From the NCBI GenBank assembly GCA_023228825.1, contig JALOAL010000023.1:1-33399 (forward strand): a stretch of DNA of 33,399 bases. The letters are read 5' to 3'. The translations under genes were made by a program, and so were the position numbers. The first letter of the stretch is position 1; the number at the start of each line of letters is the position of its first letter. The stretch comes from Dehalococcoidia bacterium. Lineage in GTDB: Bacteria > Chloroflexota > Dehalococcoidia > UBA2979. The notes beneath the pieces are model-generated. The model had not been told where the DNA came from. It did not search any database and saw nothing but the letters and a program-made list of their open reading frames with translations. Shown piece after piece: positions 7,761-15,830 of this stretch.

Positions 7761-8300
7761 ATGTCGCGAATTGGCAAAGCACCCATCGCGATCCCAGGTG
7801 GGGTCGACGTGTCCCTCAGTGGCTCCCGGGTCACGGTGAAGGGCCCCAAGGGTTCGCTGGAGTGGGAACTTCACGAACTGGTGCGGGTGTCCGTGGCTGA
7901 CGGGGAAGTAGTGGTGACGCGTCCGGACGACAAGCCGGACACGCGTGCGCTGCACGGCCTGACTCGATCGTGCCTGGCCAACATGGTCCAGGGCGTGACG
8001 GAGGGGTTCCGCAAGACGTTGGAACTGCAGGGCACGGGTTACCGGGCCGCCATGCAGGGCTCCACGCTGGTGCTGTCCGTGGGCTTCTCCCACCCGGTGG
8101 AGATGAAGCCGCTGGAGGGCGCCACGGTCACGGTGGAGAACAACACCGTGGTGCACGTGGAGGGCATTGACAAGCAGGTGGTGGGGCAGCAGGCGGCGAT
8201 CATCCGTCGCGTGCGGCCGCCGGAGCCGTACCACGGCAAGGGCATCCGCTACCGCGGTGAAGTGGTCCGGCTCAAGGCCGGCAAGACGAAGGGCCGATAG
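7761..8300 (+). CDS. rplF: 50S ribosomal protein L6
   Basis: This 179-residue L6 carries the MSRIGKAPIAIPGGV opening, the TRSCLANMVQGVTEGF segment and the C-terminal signature PPEPYHGKGIRYRGEVVRLKAGK. L6 sits near the sarcin-ricin loop and factor-binding site. Nine bases separate it from rpsH. Its TAG is immediately followed by the rplR ATG with no gap. Confidence 0.98.
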   Translation: MSRIGKAPIAIPGGVDVSLSGSRVTVKGPKGSLEWELHELVRVSVADGEVVVTRPDDKPDTRALHGLTRSCLANMVQGVTEGFRKTLELQGTGYRAAMQGSTLVLSVGFSHPVEMKPLEGATVTVENNTVVHVEGIDKQVVGQQAAIIRRVRPPEPYHGKGIRYRGEVVRLKAGKTKGR

Positions 8301-8663
8301 ATGTCGGCTACCAAGACCAGGCAGGCGGCCCGCACCCGGCGGCACGGCCGCGTGCGGCGCAAGGTCGCCGGCACGCCCGAGCGGCCTCGGTTGGCGGTGT
8401 TCCGCTCCAACCAGCACATCTACGCGCAGGTCATTGACGACCGGGCGGGGCGCACGCTGGTGGCGGCCTCCGACATGGAAGCGGACCTGCGCGGGGTGGA
8501 AGAGACGAAGAGCGCGCGCGCCCGCAAGGTGGGTGCGCTGCTGGCGCAACGCGCCCGCGCCGCTGGCGTGGAGTCCGTGGTATTCGACCGTGGCGGGTTC
8601 CGCTTCGCCGGCCGGGTGAAGGAACTGGCCGAGGCGGCGCGCGAGGAAGGACTGGTGTTCTGA
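8301..8663 (+). CDS. rplR: 50S ribosomal protein L18
   Basis: At 120 residues this L18 has the basic N-terminus (RTRRHGRVRRKVAGTPERPRL), the VFRSNQHIYAQVIDD strand and the C-terminal VVFDRGGFRFAGRVKELAEAAREEGL signature. It binds 5S rRNA together with L5 and L25. The start abuts the L6 stop and its own TGA overlaps the rpsE ATG by one base. Confidence 0.98.
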   Translation: MSATKTRQAARTRRHGRVRRKVAGTPERPRLAVFRSNQHIYAQVIDDRAGRTLVAASDMEADLRGVEETKSARARKVGALLAQRARAAGVESVVFDRGGFRFAGRVKELAEAAREEGLVF

Positions 8664-9250
8664 TGGTGCAAGCGCAGGAAGGCGGTCGCCGTGGCGGTGG
8701 CCGCGGGCCGCGCGGCGACCAGAACCGCGGTCCCCGCCGCGACCGTCGTCGTGGTGAAGAGGACGACGGTCCGGAGTTCATCGAGAAGGTGGTCTACATC
8801 AACCGCGTGGCCAAGGTGGTGAAGGGCGGACGCCGCTTCTCCTTCACGGCCATTGTGGTGGTGGGGGACGGCCAGGGCCGCGTCGGCTTCGGCATGGGGC
8901 GCGCGAACGAGGTGCCGGAGGCCATCCGCAAGGGCGGCGTGGTCGCGCGGCGCACGATGTTCCGCGTGCCGATGCGGGAGGGGACGATCGCGCACGACAC
9001 GATCTCCCGCTTCAAGGCGACGCAGGTGCTGATGCGTCCGGCGGCGCCGGGTACGGGCACCATTGCTGGCGGCGCGGTGCGCGCCGTGATGGAGGCTGCG
9101 GGCGTCACGGACGTGCTGACCAAGACCTACGGTTCGCGTAACGCGGTCAACGTGGTGCGCGCCACCATTGACGGCCTGAAGAGCCTGCGGCACCCCGCAG
9201 ACGTACGCAAGGCGCGCCTGGCGGCCGCCGCAGCCCCGGCCGGGGCGTAA
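8663..9250 (+). CDS. rpsE: 30S ribosomal protein S5 with RG-rich N-terminus
   Basis: S5 (195 residues) contains the double-stranded RNA-binding fold with VVGDGQGRVGFGMGRANEVPEAIRK-type core and the C-terminal domain (GTGTIAGGAVRAVMEAAGV and YGSRNAVNVVRA). It stabilises the decoding site and lines mRNA entry. Residues about 4-33 form an Arg/Gly-rich stretch (GGRRGGGRGPRG and RRDRRRGEEDD) longer than in the E. coli protein, resembling an RGG-type RNA-binding tail. The ATG overlaps the rplR stop by one base. Confidence 0.97.
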   Translation: MVQAQEGGRRGGGRGPRGDQNRGPRRDRRRGEEDDGPEFIEKVVYINRVAKVVKGGRRFSFTAIVVVGDGQGRVGFGMGRANEVPEAIRKGGVVARRTMFRVPMREGTIAHDTISRFKATQVLMRPAAPGTGTIAGGAVRAVMEAAGVTDVLTKTYGSRNAVNVVRATIDGLKSLRHPADVRKARLAAAAAPAGA

Positions 9251-9261
9251 GGGATCCAGAG

Positions 9262-9444
9262 ATGGCCACGCTACGCATCACCTGGACAAAGTCCGCAATC
9301 GGTTATGCCAAGGACCAGAAGGCGACCGTGCGGGCGCTGGGGCTGAAGCGGCTCAACCACCAGGTGGAACAGCCGGACACGCGCGACATCCGCGGCATGA
9401 TCGAGAAGGTCCGTCACCTGGTGACGGTTGAGGAGGTCCAGTAG
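9262..9444 (+). CDS. rpmD: 50S ribosomal protein L30
   Basis: This 60-residue protein matches bacterial L30, with LRITWTKSAIGYAKDQKATVRALGLKRLN and a final GMIEKVRHLVTVEEV helix-strand. It lies between rpsE and rplO as in most spc operons. The start has a GGGATCC-type weak ribosome-binding site 11 bases after rpsE. The TAG stop overlaps the GTG start of rplO by one base. Confidence 0.97.
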   Translation: MATLRITWTKSAIGYAKDQKATVRALGLKRLNHQVEQPDTRDIRGMIEKVRHLVTVEEVQ

Positions 9445-9941
9445 TGGACCAGCACACGCTGAAGCAGCCCGCCGGCGCCAAGCGCGCGCGAAAGCGCGTG
9501 GGCCGCGGCGTGGGATCCGGCACCGGACGCAACGCAGCCCGCGGCGTGAAGGGCCAGAAGAAGCGCGGATCGGTGCCCCCGGGTTTCGAAGGCGGCCAGA
9601 TCTCCGTGGTCCGGCGCGCGCCTCGCCTGCGCGGCTTCAAGAACTTTGGCCGCGTGGAGTTCCTGGCTATCAACCTGGAGACGCTGAGCGACCGCTTCCC
9701 GGCGGGCGCCACGGTGGACGGGGATTCGCTGGTGGCGGCGGGCCTGCTGGAGGCGCCGAACCAGCCTTACAAGATCCTGGCGCGGGGCGAACTGGCCCAC
9801 GCGTTGAATGTGACGGCGCCGCGCATTTCTGCCACGGCGCGCGAAGCGATCACGCAGGCGGGCGGTACGGTGGAAGAGACCGCTGCTGCTGACCGCACTC
9901 CTCGTAACCGCGTGCACCGCCGCAAGGCCGAGGGGAAGTAG
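9444..9941 (+). CDS. rplO: 50S ribosomal protein L15
   Basis: The 165-residue L15 starts at a GTG overlapping the L30 stop. The glycine/arginine-rich N-terminus (KRVGRGVGSGTGRNAARGVKGQKKR) threads into 23S rRNA, and the globular part has GFEGGQ, FKNFGRVEF and AGGTVE segments. The C-terminal 16 or so residues are basic and a little longer than average. It is 3 bases upstream of secY, a conserved neighbourhood. Confidence 0.97.
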   Translation: MDQHTLKQPAGAKRARKRVGRGVGSGTGRNAARGVKGQKKRGSVPPGFEGGQISVVRRAPRLRGFKNFGRVEFLAINLETLSDRFPAGATVDGDSLVAAGLLEAPNQPYKILARGELAHALNVTAPRISATAREAITQAGGTVEETAAADRTPRNRVHRRKAEGK

Positions 9942-9944
9942 TCC

Positions 9945-11300
9945 ATGGGCTTCGCCGGGGGACAGTCCCAGCGACGCGAGTCGAGCGCACGTCCCCGCCT
10001 GCTCCAGGCGGGGATCGAGGCGTTTGGCCAGGCGGATGTCCGCGCGAAGATCCTCTTCACGCTGGGCATGCTGCTGGTCTTCCGATTCGTGGCGCACGTC
10101 CCTGTGCCCGGGGTGGACAGCGACCAGTTGCAGCAGACGTTCGACCAGAACGCGGTGCTGGGCTTCCTGAACATCTTCTCCGGCGGCGCGCTCCAGAACC
10201 TTTCCGTGGCGGCGCTGGGCGTCTACCCGTACATCACCGCCACCATCGTCATGCAGTTGGCCACCCCGCTGGTGCCGCGCCTGCAGGCTCTCTCGCAAGA
10301 GGGCGAGGCCGGCCGCCAGAAGGTGCAGATGTACACGCACTACATGACGGTGCCGCTGGCGGCCTTCCAGGGCTACGCGCAGTTGATCCTGATCCAGCAG
10401 TTGGGGGGTATCTCCAACGTGGGCTTCACGGGCGGCAGCGCGCTGCCCACCATTGCCACGCTGTTCTCCCTGGTGGCGGGGACGATGTTCCTGGTCTGGC
10501 TGGGTGAGTTGATCTCGGAGCAGGGCATTGGCAACGGCATTTCCGTCATCATCCTGGGCGGCATTGTGGCGGGCCTGCCGGGCCTGATCGGCCGAGGCGT
10601 GCTGACGGGCACGGGCGCGGCGATCACGGGCCTGGTGCTGCTGACGACCATCGCGCTGCTGGTGGTGGCCCTCATCGTGCTGTTCCAGGAGGCGCAGCGG
10701 CGCATCCCGGTCCAGTACGCGCGGTCGAGTTTCCGAGGGGGCCGGCTCTACCGGCAGCAGGGGCAGAGCCACATTCCGCTGCGGGTGAACACTGCGGGCA
10801 TGATCCCGCTGATCTTCGCCACCTCGATCATGATCTTCCCGCCGATCTTCTTCCAGTTCGTGGGGCAGACGGCGGACGTGGGGTGGATCTCCTCCTTCGC
10901 CCGGACGCTGGAGGGCCTGTTCTCGCCCACCGGGCTGCTGTACTGGGGCGGCACCTTTGTGCTGGTGGTGGGGTTCACGTTCTTCTACACCATGGTGGTG
11001 TTCAGTAATCAGAACCTGGCGGAGAACCTGCAACGGCAGGGCGGCTTCATCCCGGGTATCCGTCCGGGACGGCCCACGCAGGAGTACATCACCCGCGTGC
11101 TGGTCCGCATCACCTGGGGTGGTGCGCTCTTCCTGGGCTTCATCGCGGTGCTGCCGTTCCTGGCCACCAGCGTCACCAATGTGCAGGCGCTACAGATCAG
11201 CGCCACGGGCTTGCTCATCGTCGTCGGCGTGGTGATCGACACCATGCGCCAGATCGAAGCCCAGATGATGATGCGCAACTACGAGGGATTCATCTCCTGA
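9945..11300 (+). CDS. secY: Preprotein translocase channel subunit SecY
   Basis: SecY (451 residues) forms the protein-conducting channel of the cytoplasmic membrane with SecE and SecG. About ten hydrophobic segments are readable, the first around residues 33-50 (ILFTLGMLLVFRFVAHVPVPG). Family motifs include GVYPYITATIVMQL, WLGELISEQGIGNGIS and IPLRVNTAGMIPLIFA, plus the cytosolic RPGRPTQEY loop that contacts SecA and the ribosome. The N-terminus carries about 25 extra polar and basic residues. The TGA overlaps the adk ATG by one base. Confidence 0.98.
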   Translation: MGFAGGQSQRRESSARPRLLQAGIEAFGQADVRAKILFTLGMLLVFRFVAHVPVPGVDSDQLQQTFDQNAVLGFLNIFSGGALQNLSVAALGVYPYITATIVMQLATPLVPRLQALSQEGEAGRQKVQMYTHYMTVPLAAFQGYAQLILIQQLGGISNVGFTGGSALPTIATLFSLVAGTMFLVWLGELISEQGIGNGISVIILGGIVAGLPGLIGRGVLTGTGAAITGLVLLTTIALLVVALIVLFQEAQRRIPVQYARSSFRGGRLYRQQGQSHIPLRVNTAGMIPLIFATSIMIFPPIFFQFVGQTADVGWISSFARTLEGLFSPTGLLYWGGTFVLVVGFTFFYTMVVFSNQNLAENLQRQGGFIPGIRPGRPTQEYITRVLVRITWGGALFLGFIAVLPFLATSVTNVQALQISATGLLIVVGVVIDTMRQIEAQMMMRNYEGFIS

Positions 11301-11968
11301 TGCGGCTGATCCTCCTCGGGCTCCCCGGTGCCGGTAAGGGCACGCAGGCGAAGATCCTCGCCGGGCGGCAGGGGCTGCTCCACGTCTCCACGGGGGACAT
11401 GTTCCGCGATGCGGCAGCCGAGGGCACGGCCCTGGGTACGCGCGCGCAGGAATACATGACCGCCGGCCAACTCGTCCCGGACGAGGTCACGATCGGCATG
11501 TTGCTGGAGCGCATCGCCAAGCCGGACGCGCAGGTGGGCCTGATGCTGGACGGCTTCCCGCGCACGCTGCCGCAGGCGGAGGCGCTGGATCGCGCGCTGG
11601 CGGAGCAGGGCTCCGAGATCGATGCGGTACTGTATATCAAGGTGCCGGAAGACGAACTGATGGAGCGCCTGACGGGACGCTGGTCCTGCCCTCAGTGCGG
11701 CGCCATCTACCACACGCAGAGCAAGCCGCCGCAGGTGGCGGAGGTCTGCGACGAGTGCGGGGCCGCCCTCACCCAGCGCGCGGACGACCAGCCGGCCACG
11801 GTGCAGGCGCGCCTGGACACGAACCGCGAGTGGACCGAGCAACTGGCGCAGTACTACCGCGCGCAGGGCAAATTGCACGAGGTGGACGGGACCGGATCGC
11901 CGGAATCCATCACCGGACGTCTGCTGGAGGCCCTCCAGGGGGTGTCTCTTCAGGGTCGAAAGGCGTAG
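11300..11968 (+). CDS. adk: Adenylate kinase with zinc-binding LID
   Basis: Adenylate kinase interconverts ATP + AMP and 2 ADP. The P-loop GLPGAGKGT lies at residues 7-15, with the AMP-binding DGFPRT segment. The LID domain holds four cysteines (C130, C133, C150, C153) in CxxC pairs, the structural zinc site of many Gram-positive and thermophile enzymes. The length of 222 residues fits the long form. Placement between secY and map is widespread. Confidence 0.98.
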   Translation: MRLILLGLPGAGKGTQAKILAGRQGLLHVSTGDMFRDAAAEGTALGTRAQEYMTAGQLVPDEVTIGMLLERIAKPDAQVGLMLDGFPRTLPQAEALDRALAEQGSEIDAVLYIKVPEDELMERLTGRWSCPQCGAIYHTQSKPPQVAEVCDECGAALTQRADDQPATVQARLDTNREWTEQLAQYYRAQGKLHEVDGTGSPESITGRLLEALQGVSLQGRKA

Positions 11969-11974
11969 ACTGGA

Positions 11975-12742
11975 ATGTCTGTCGAGTTGAAGTCCCCGCG
12001 TGAGCTCGAGGTGATGCGCCAGTCTGGTCGCATCAACGCCGAGATCCGCGAGCGCCTGATCGAAGCGATTCGCCCAGGGGTGACGGGGCTTGACCTGGAC
12101 CGGCTGGCGAAGGACGCCATTGCAAAGCACGGCGCAGAGCCGACGTTCGTCGGATATGCACCGTTCGGGAAGCCGCCCTACCCGGGGGCGATCTGTTTCT
12201 CTGTCAACGAGGAACTGGTCCACGGCCTTCCGTCCGACCGTGTGCTGCAGGAGGGGGACATCGTCAGTATCGACCTGGGGGTCACCTACAACGGATACGT
12301 CTCTGACGCCGCCTTCACGGCGCCGGTAGGCAAGGTGTCCGCCGAGGCGACGGCGCTCATGGAAGCGACGCGCGACAGCCTGTGGGAGGGCATCCGGGCC
12401 GCGAAGGCGGGCAACCGCCTGGGCGACATTGGCGCGGCGATCGGCGCAGTGGCGGACGAACGTGGGTACGGCATCATCCGCGGATACGGCGGACACGGCG
12501 TGGGCCGCAGGATGCACATGGCGCCGCACGTCCCCAACTTCGGGACGCCGGGCAAGGGACTGAAGTTGATGTCAGGCATGGTCCTGGCGCTGGAGCCCAT
12601 GTTCAGCCTGGGCGACCCGGAGACGGAAGAAACAGACGACGAGTGGACGGTGGTCATGAGCGACGGCCGCCTGGCCGCTCACTTCGAGGAAACAGTCGCG
12701 ATTACTGAGGACGGCCCGGAGGTTTTGACCCGCATCTCATAG
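11975..12742 (+). CDS. map: Methionine aminopeptidase, type I
   Basis: This 255-residue enzyme removes the initiator methionine from nascent proteins. The dinuclear metal ligands are visible: D100 in SIDLG, D111 in SDAAF, the histidine of GGHGVGR, and glutamates in LALEPM and FEETV. It is the short type Ia form without an N-terminal SH3 or zinc extension. It lies 6 bases after adk. Its stop codon lies within the loop and 3' arm of a hairpin (12729-12749) ahead of infA. Confidence 0.98.
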   Translation: MSVELKSPRELEVMRQSGRINAEIRERLIEAIRPGVTGLDLDRLAKDAIAKHGAEPTFVGYAPFGKPPYPGAICFSVNEELVHGLPSDRVLQEGDIVSIDLGVTYNGYVSDAAFTAPVGKVSAEATALMEATRDSLWEGIRAAKAGNRLGDIGAAIGAVADERGYGIIRGYGGHGVGRRMHMAPHVPNFGTPGKGLKLMSGMVLALEPMFSLGDPETEETDDEWTVVMSDGRLAAHFEETVAITEDGPEVLTRIS

Positions 12743-12749
12743 ATGCGGG
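12729..12749 (+). promoter_or_regulatory. 9-bp hairpin directly upstream of infA
   Basis: The arms CCCGCATCT (12729-12737) and AGATGCGGG (12741-12749) are exact reverse complements with a 3-base loop. The structure spans the map stop and ends 4 bases before the infA ATG. No Shine-Dalgarno sequence is visible between the hairpin and the ATG, and no U-tract follows, so it does not look like an intrinsic terminator. A role in controlling IF-1 translation or RNA processing is inference. Confidence 0.5.
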
Positions 12750-12753
12750 CATT

Positions 12754-13008
12754 ATGGCCAGAGGACGAAGACCAGCACGAGGCCCCAGGGAGCCGAAGAA
12801 AGAAGTCATCGAAGTCGAGGGCGTCATCCGCGAAGCGCGGCCGAACGCCATGTTCGATGTCGAACTGGCGAACGGGCACCACGTGCTGGCAGGGATCTCC
12901 GGACGGATGCGCATGAACTACATCCGCATCGTGATCGGTGACCGGGTGCTGGTGGAGTTGAGCCCGTACGACCTGAGTCGGGGGCGCATCACCTACCGCT
13001 TCCGGTAG
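12754..13008 (+). CDS. infA: Translation initiation factor IF-1
   Basis: IF-1 occupies the 30S A site during initiation. The OB-fold core is clear (EVEGVIREARPNAMFDVEL, GRMRMNYIRI, ELSPYDLSRGRITYRF). The protein is 84 residues, with a basic N-terminal extension of about 14 residues (MARGRRPARGPREPK) beyond the usual 72. No internal start codon would produce the short form. The gene keeps the conserved position between map and rpmJ. The lack of a clear ribosome-binding site and the adjacent hairpin are unusual. Confidence 0.95.
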   Translation: MARGRRPARGPREPKKEVIEVEGVIREARPNAMFDVELANGHHVLAGISGRMRMNYIRIVIGDRVLVELSPYDLSRGRITYRFR

Positions 13009-13092
13009 CGGGGGCCGGTGGGACAAGACGCAGGGACACCAGGCCTGGCCCTCCAGAGGGCGGCCCGGTGGGTACAGACAGAGGAGACGCCG

Positions 13093-13206
13093 ATGAAAGT
13101 GTCGGCATCAGTCAAGCGGCGCTGCGACAAGTGCCAGATCATCCGCCGCCACGGGCATCTGCGGGTGATCTGCAGCACCAAGAAGCACAAGCAGCGGCAA
13201 GGCTAG
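13093..13206 (+). CDS. rpmJ: 50S ribosomal protein L36, zinc form
   Basis: This 37-residue protein is the zinc-binding (C-plus) L36: C11, C14, C27 and H32 supply the ligands, with the signature MKVSASVKRRCDKCQIIRRHG. Start ATG 13093 follows a GAGGAGA ribosome-binding site. The 84-base gap after infA contains a small hairpin (arms GCCCT/AGGGC at 13048-13061) of unknown role. It is followed 10 bases later by rpsM. Confidence 0.97.
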   Translation: MKVSASVKRRCDKCQIIRRHGHLRVICSTKKHKQRQG

Positions 13207-13216
13207 GGGAACGACG

Positions 13217-13597
13217 ATGGCCAGAATCGCCGGTGTCGACATTCCGCGCGACAAGCAGATCGCGTACTCGTTGCCGTACGTGTACGGCATTGGGCGGCCG
13301 ACCGCGCTGAAGATCCTCACGCAGACCAGCATTGCGCCCAACACCATGGTGCGTGACCTGACGGACGACGAAGTCTCCCGTCTGCGCGCGGTGGTGGAAG
13401 GCGAAATGATCGTGGAGGGTGACCTCCGCCGGGTGGTGCGCGGAAACATCCAGCGCCTCCTGGAGATCAACTGCTACCGAGGCCAGCGGCATCGCCGCGG
13501 GCTGCCGGTACGCGGGCAGCGCACCAAGACCAACGCGCGCACGCGTCGCGGGACGAAGCGCACGGTGGCCGGCAAGAAGAAGGCCGCCAAGAAGTAG
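13217..13597 (+). CDS. rpsM: 30S ribosomal protein S13
   Basis: S13 (126 residues) opens with MARIAGVDIPRDKQIAYSLPYVYGIG, has the helix-two-turn-helix region, and the basic tail GQRHRRGLPVRGQRTKTNARTRRG-type signature. It contacts L5 and the P-site tRNA from the 30S head. The C-terminal lysine-rich end (KKKAAKK) is typical. A 30-base gap leads to rpsK. Confidence 0.98.
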   Translation: MARIAGVDIPRDKQIAYSLPYVYGIGRPTALKILTQTSIAPNTMVRDLTDDEVSRLRAVVEGEMIVEGDLRRVVRGNIQRLLEINCYRGQRHRRGLPVRGQRTKTNARTRRGTKRTVAGKKKAAKK

Positions 13598-13627
13598 TCC
13601 GGTTAGTAACGAAGCAGGCGGTTAGGC

Positions 13628-14026
13628 ATGGGCCGAACACGACAACAGTCCACGCGCGTACGTCGCCGCGAACGGAAGAATATTCCTCGCGGTCGGGCGT
13701 ATGTGTCGTCCACGTTCAACAACACGCTGATCACGATCACGGACCCGAACGGGAACACCGTGGCGTGGGCCAGCGGCGGTGTGGCCGGCTTCAAGGGCTC
13801 CCGCAAGAGCACGCCGTACGCGGCGCAGTTGGCCGGGGAGCACGTGGCCCAGGTAGCGCTGGAGAACGGCATGCGCGAGGTGGACGTCTCCGTCAAGGGC
13901 CCCGGCCCTGGGCGAGAAGCCGCGGTGCGCGCGCTGGCTGCCTCTGGACTGCGGGTCTCCTCGATCCGAGACATCACGCCCATCCCGCACAACGGCTGCC
14001 GCGCGCGGCGCCGGCCGCGGACCTAG
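13628..14026 (+). CDS. rpsK: 30S ribosomal protein S11
   Basis: The 132-residue S11 shows YVSSTFNNTLITITDPNG, the WASGGVAGFKGSRKSTPYAAQ core and the C-terminal signature DITPIPHNGCRARRRPR. It sits on the 30S platform near the E site. The gene order rpsM-rpsK-rpsD-rpoA-rplQ is the standard alpha operon. It is separated from rpsD by 15 bases including a GGAGG site. Confidence 0.98.
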   Translation: MGRTRQQSTRVRRRERKNIPRGRAYVSSTFNNTLITITDPNGNTVAWASGGVAGFKGSRKSTPYAAQLAGEHVAQVALENGMREVDVSVKGPGPGREAAVRALAASGLRVSSIRDITPIPHNGCRARRRPRT

Positions 14027-14041
14027 GAACCCGGAGGACCT

Positions 14042-14650
14042 ATGGCTCGCTACACCGGACCCAAGTGCCGGAAGTGTCGCCGCTACGGGGTCTCCCTGTG
14101 CGGTACTTCCAAGTGCGCGATCCTGCGCCGTCAGAACCCGCCCGGCCCGCGGCCTACGCGTCGCCGGAAGATCTCGGACCGCGGCCAGCAGCTGATCGAG
14201 AAGCAGAAGGTGCGCTACGCCTACGGGCTGATGGAGCGCCAGTTCCGCCGCTACTACGACCGGGCGATCCGTCGCCAGGGCGTGGCGGGCAACAACCTGA
14301 TGCAGATGCTGGAAGAGCGGCTGGACAACGTGGTCTACCGGCTGGGCTTTGGCGCCACGCGCGCGCAGGCTCGCCAGATCGTCACCCACGGCCTGATCAG
14401 CGTGGACGGCAAGAAGTTGTCCATCCCCAGCGCACGCGTGCTGCCGGGGCAGGAGATCGCGTTCACGGGACGCGGGAAGAAGAGCGGCTTCTACCAAATC
14501 CTGAAGGAAGAGATCAAGAGCCGGGACGTCCCCGGCTGGCTGGAGGTGGACCGTGACGCCGTCACCGGCCGCATGGCCGGCAACCCCGGCCCGGGCGACT
14601 GGGAGCCGCATTTCGCTCCCAACGCCGTGATTGAGTACTACTCGCGGTAA
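14042..14650 (+). CDS. rpsD: 30S ribosomal protein S4, zinc form
   Basis: S4 (202 residues) is a primary 16S rRNA binder that nucleates 30S assembly. The N-terminus carries four cysteines (C9, C12, C20, C25), the zinc-binding C-plus form. The S4 RNA-binding domain follows (LDNVVYRLGFGATRAQARQIVTHGLISVDG). A GGAGG site lies just upstream. In E. coli S4 represses this operon; the small hairpin after this gene (14676-14690) could be relevant but is not a recognisable S4 pseudoknot. Confidence 0.98.
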   Translation: MARYTGPKCRKCRRYGVSLCGTSKCAILRRQNPPGPRPTRRRKISDRGQQLIEKQKVRYAYGLMERQFRRYYDRAIRRQGVAGNNLMQMLEERLDNVVYRLGFGATRAQARQIVTHGLISVDGKKLSIPSARVLPGQEIAFTGRGKKSGFYQILKEEIKSRDVPGWLEVDRDAVTGRMAGNPGPGDWEPHFAPNAVIEYYSR

Positions 14651-14675
14651 TCCCGCGAACCGGAGCACTCGTCGT

Positions 14676-14690
14676 CGCCGGTTACCGGCG
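14676..14690 (+). promoter_or_regulatory. Small hairpin between rpsD and rpoA
   Basis: The arms CGCCGG and CCGGCG with a TTA loop lie in the 63-base gap between rpsD and rpoA. The hairpin ends 23 bases before the TTG start of rpoA, with the ribosome-binding site downstream of it. There is no U-run, so termination is unlikely. It may affect RNA stability or rpoA translation; the function is not known. Confidence 0.3.
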
Positions 14691-14713
14691 GCAGGAGACG
14701 AGAGAGGTGCTGT

Positions 14714-15796
14714 TTGGCCGACCTGTTGCAGCCCACGATCCACATCGAATCCGAGGAGGAGGACTACATCCACCTCGTCGCGGAGCCGCTTGAGCGCGGG
14801 TATGGGACCACGCTGGGCAACGCCCTGCGCCGCGTCCTGCTGTCCTCGCTCCCTGGCGCCGCCATCACGTCCGTCCGCATCGAGGGCGTGGAGCACGAGT
14901 TCTCCACGGTGCCCGGGATGAAGGAGGACGTGACGGAGTTCCTTCTGAACCTGAAGGAGGTCCGCCTCCGCGCCTACGCCGACCGCCCGGCCCGCCTCTT
15001 CTTGGAAGTGGGCGGCGAGGGGGACGTGACCGCCGGCCAGATCCAGGCCACGGCGGACTACGAGATCGTGAACCCGGACCAGCACCTGGCCACTCTGGAC
15101 AACCGCGACGCCACGCTGGTGGTGGACCTGAACGTGGAGACGGGGCGGGGATACCTGCCCGCCACGCACGCGGAGGGCCTCCCGATTGGCGTGATCCCGG
15201 TGGACGCGCTGTTCAGCCCGGTGCGCCGCGTGAACGCCAAGATCTCCAACACGCGCGTGGGCCAGGACACCAACTTTGACCGCCTGGACCTGGAGGTCTG
15301 GACGGACGGCACGCTGGACGGACAGGGCGCTGTGGCGCTGGCGGCGGAGGTCCTGCGCGAGCAGTTGGCGCCGTTCCAGTTGCTCGGCCGCTCCACCGCC
15401 GTCCTCGAGGCTGTCCAGCCGGAAGAGGCCGCGCCGTTCGAGGGCTATGACATGCCCATTGAGCAACTGGATCTCTCCGTGCGCGCGTACAACTGCCTGA
15501 AGCGCTCTGGCCTGATGACCGTGGGCGCGGTGCTGGAGAAGACCGAGGAAGAACTGCTCGCCCTGCGCAACTTTGGCGAGAAGTCCTACCTGGAACTGAA
15601 GGAAAAACTGGTCACGCACGGCTTCCCGGCCCCGCGCGCGGAGTCCCGCCGCGATGCGCCGGAGCCGGCTGCTCCCGCCGCAGCGGCGCCCGCCGCCGCT
15701 GGCGCGGAGGAGCCCGCGGACGAGAACGGTGAAGTGAGCGCGCTGGGCGCAGCCCTGATGGAAGCGCTCAAGGAAGCCGGCCGCAAGGACTCCTGA
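14714..15796 (+). CDS. rpoA: DNA-directed RNA polymerase alpha subunit
   Basis: RpoA (360 residues) dimerises to seed RNA polymerase assembly. The N-terminal domain has the GYGTTLGNALRRVLLSSLPGA signature. The C-terminal domain (about residues 245-305) has the LDLSVRAYNCLKRSGL and LRNFGEKSYLELKEKL helix-hairpin-helix segments that bind UP-element DNA. A TTG start at 14714, six bases after AGAGAGG, fits; no ATG is available. Residues from about 306 form an Ala/Pro/Glu-rich tail ending in a short predicted helix (GAALMEALKEAG), making it about 40 residues longer than usual. Confidence 0.97.
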   Translation: MADLLQPTIHIESEEEDYIHLVAEPLERGYGTTLGNALRRVLLSSLPGAAITSVRIEGVEHEFSTVPGMKEDVTEFLLNLKEVRLRAYADRPARLFLEVGGEGDVTAGQIQATADYEIVNPDQHLATLDNRDATLVVDLNVETGRGYLPATHAEGLPIGVIPVDALFSPVRRVNAKISNTRVGQDTNFDRLDLEVWTDGTLDGQGAVALAAEVLREQLAPFQLLGRSTAVLEAVQPEEAAPFEGYDMPIEQLDLSVRAYNCLKRSGLMTVGAVLEKTEEELLALRNFGEKSYLELKEKLVTHGFPAPRAESRRDAPEPAAPAAAAPAAAGAEEPADENGEVSALGAALMEALKEAGRKDS

Positions 15797-15830
15797 CGGA
15801 GCCCGGCCGCAGATGCGAGAGGACTGAGCG

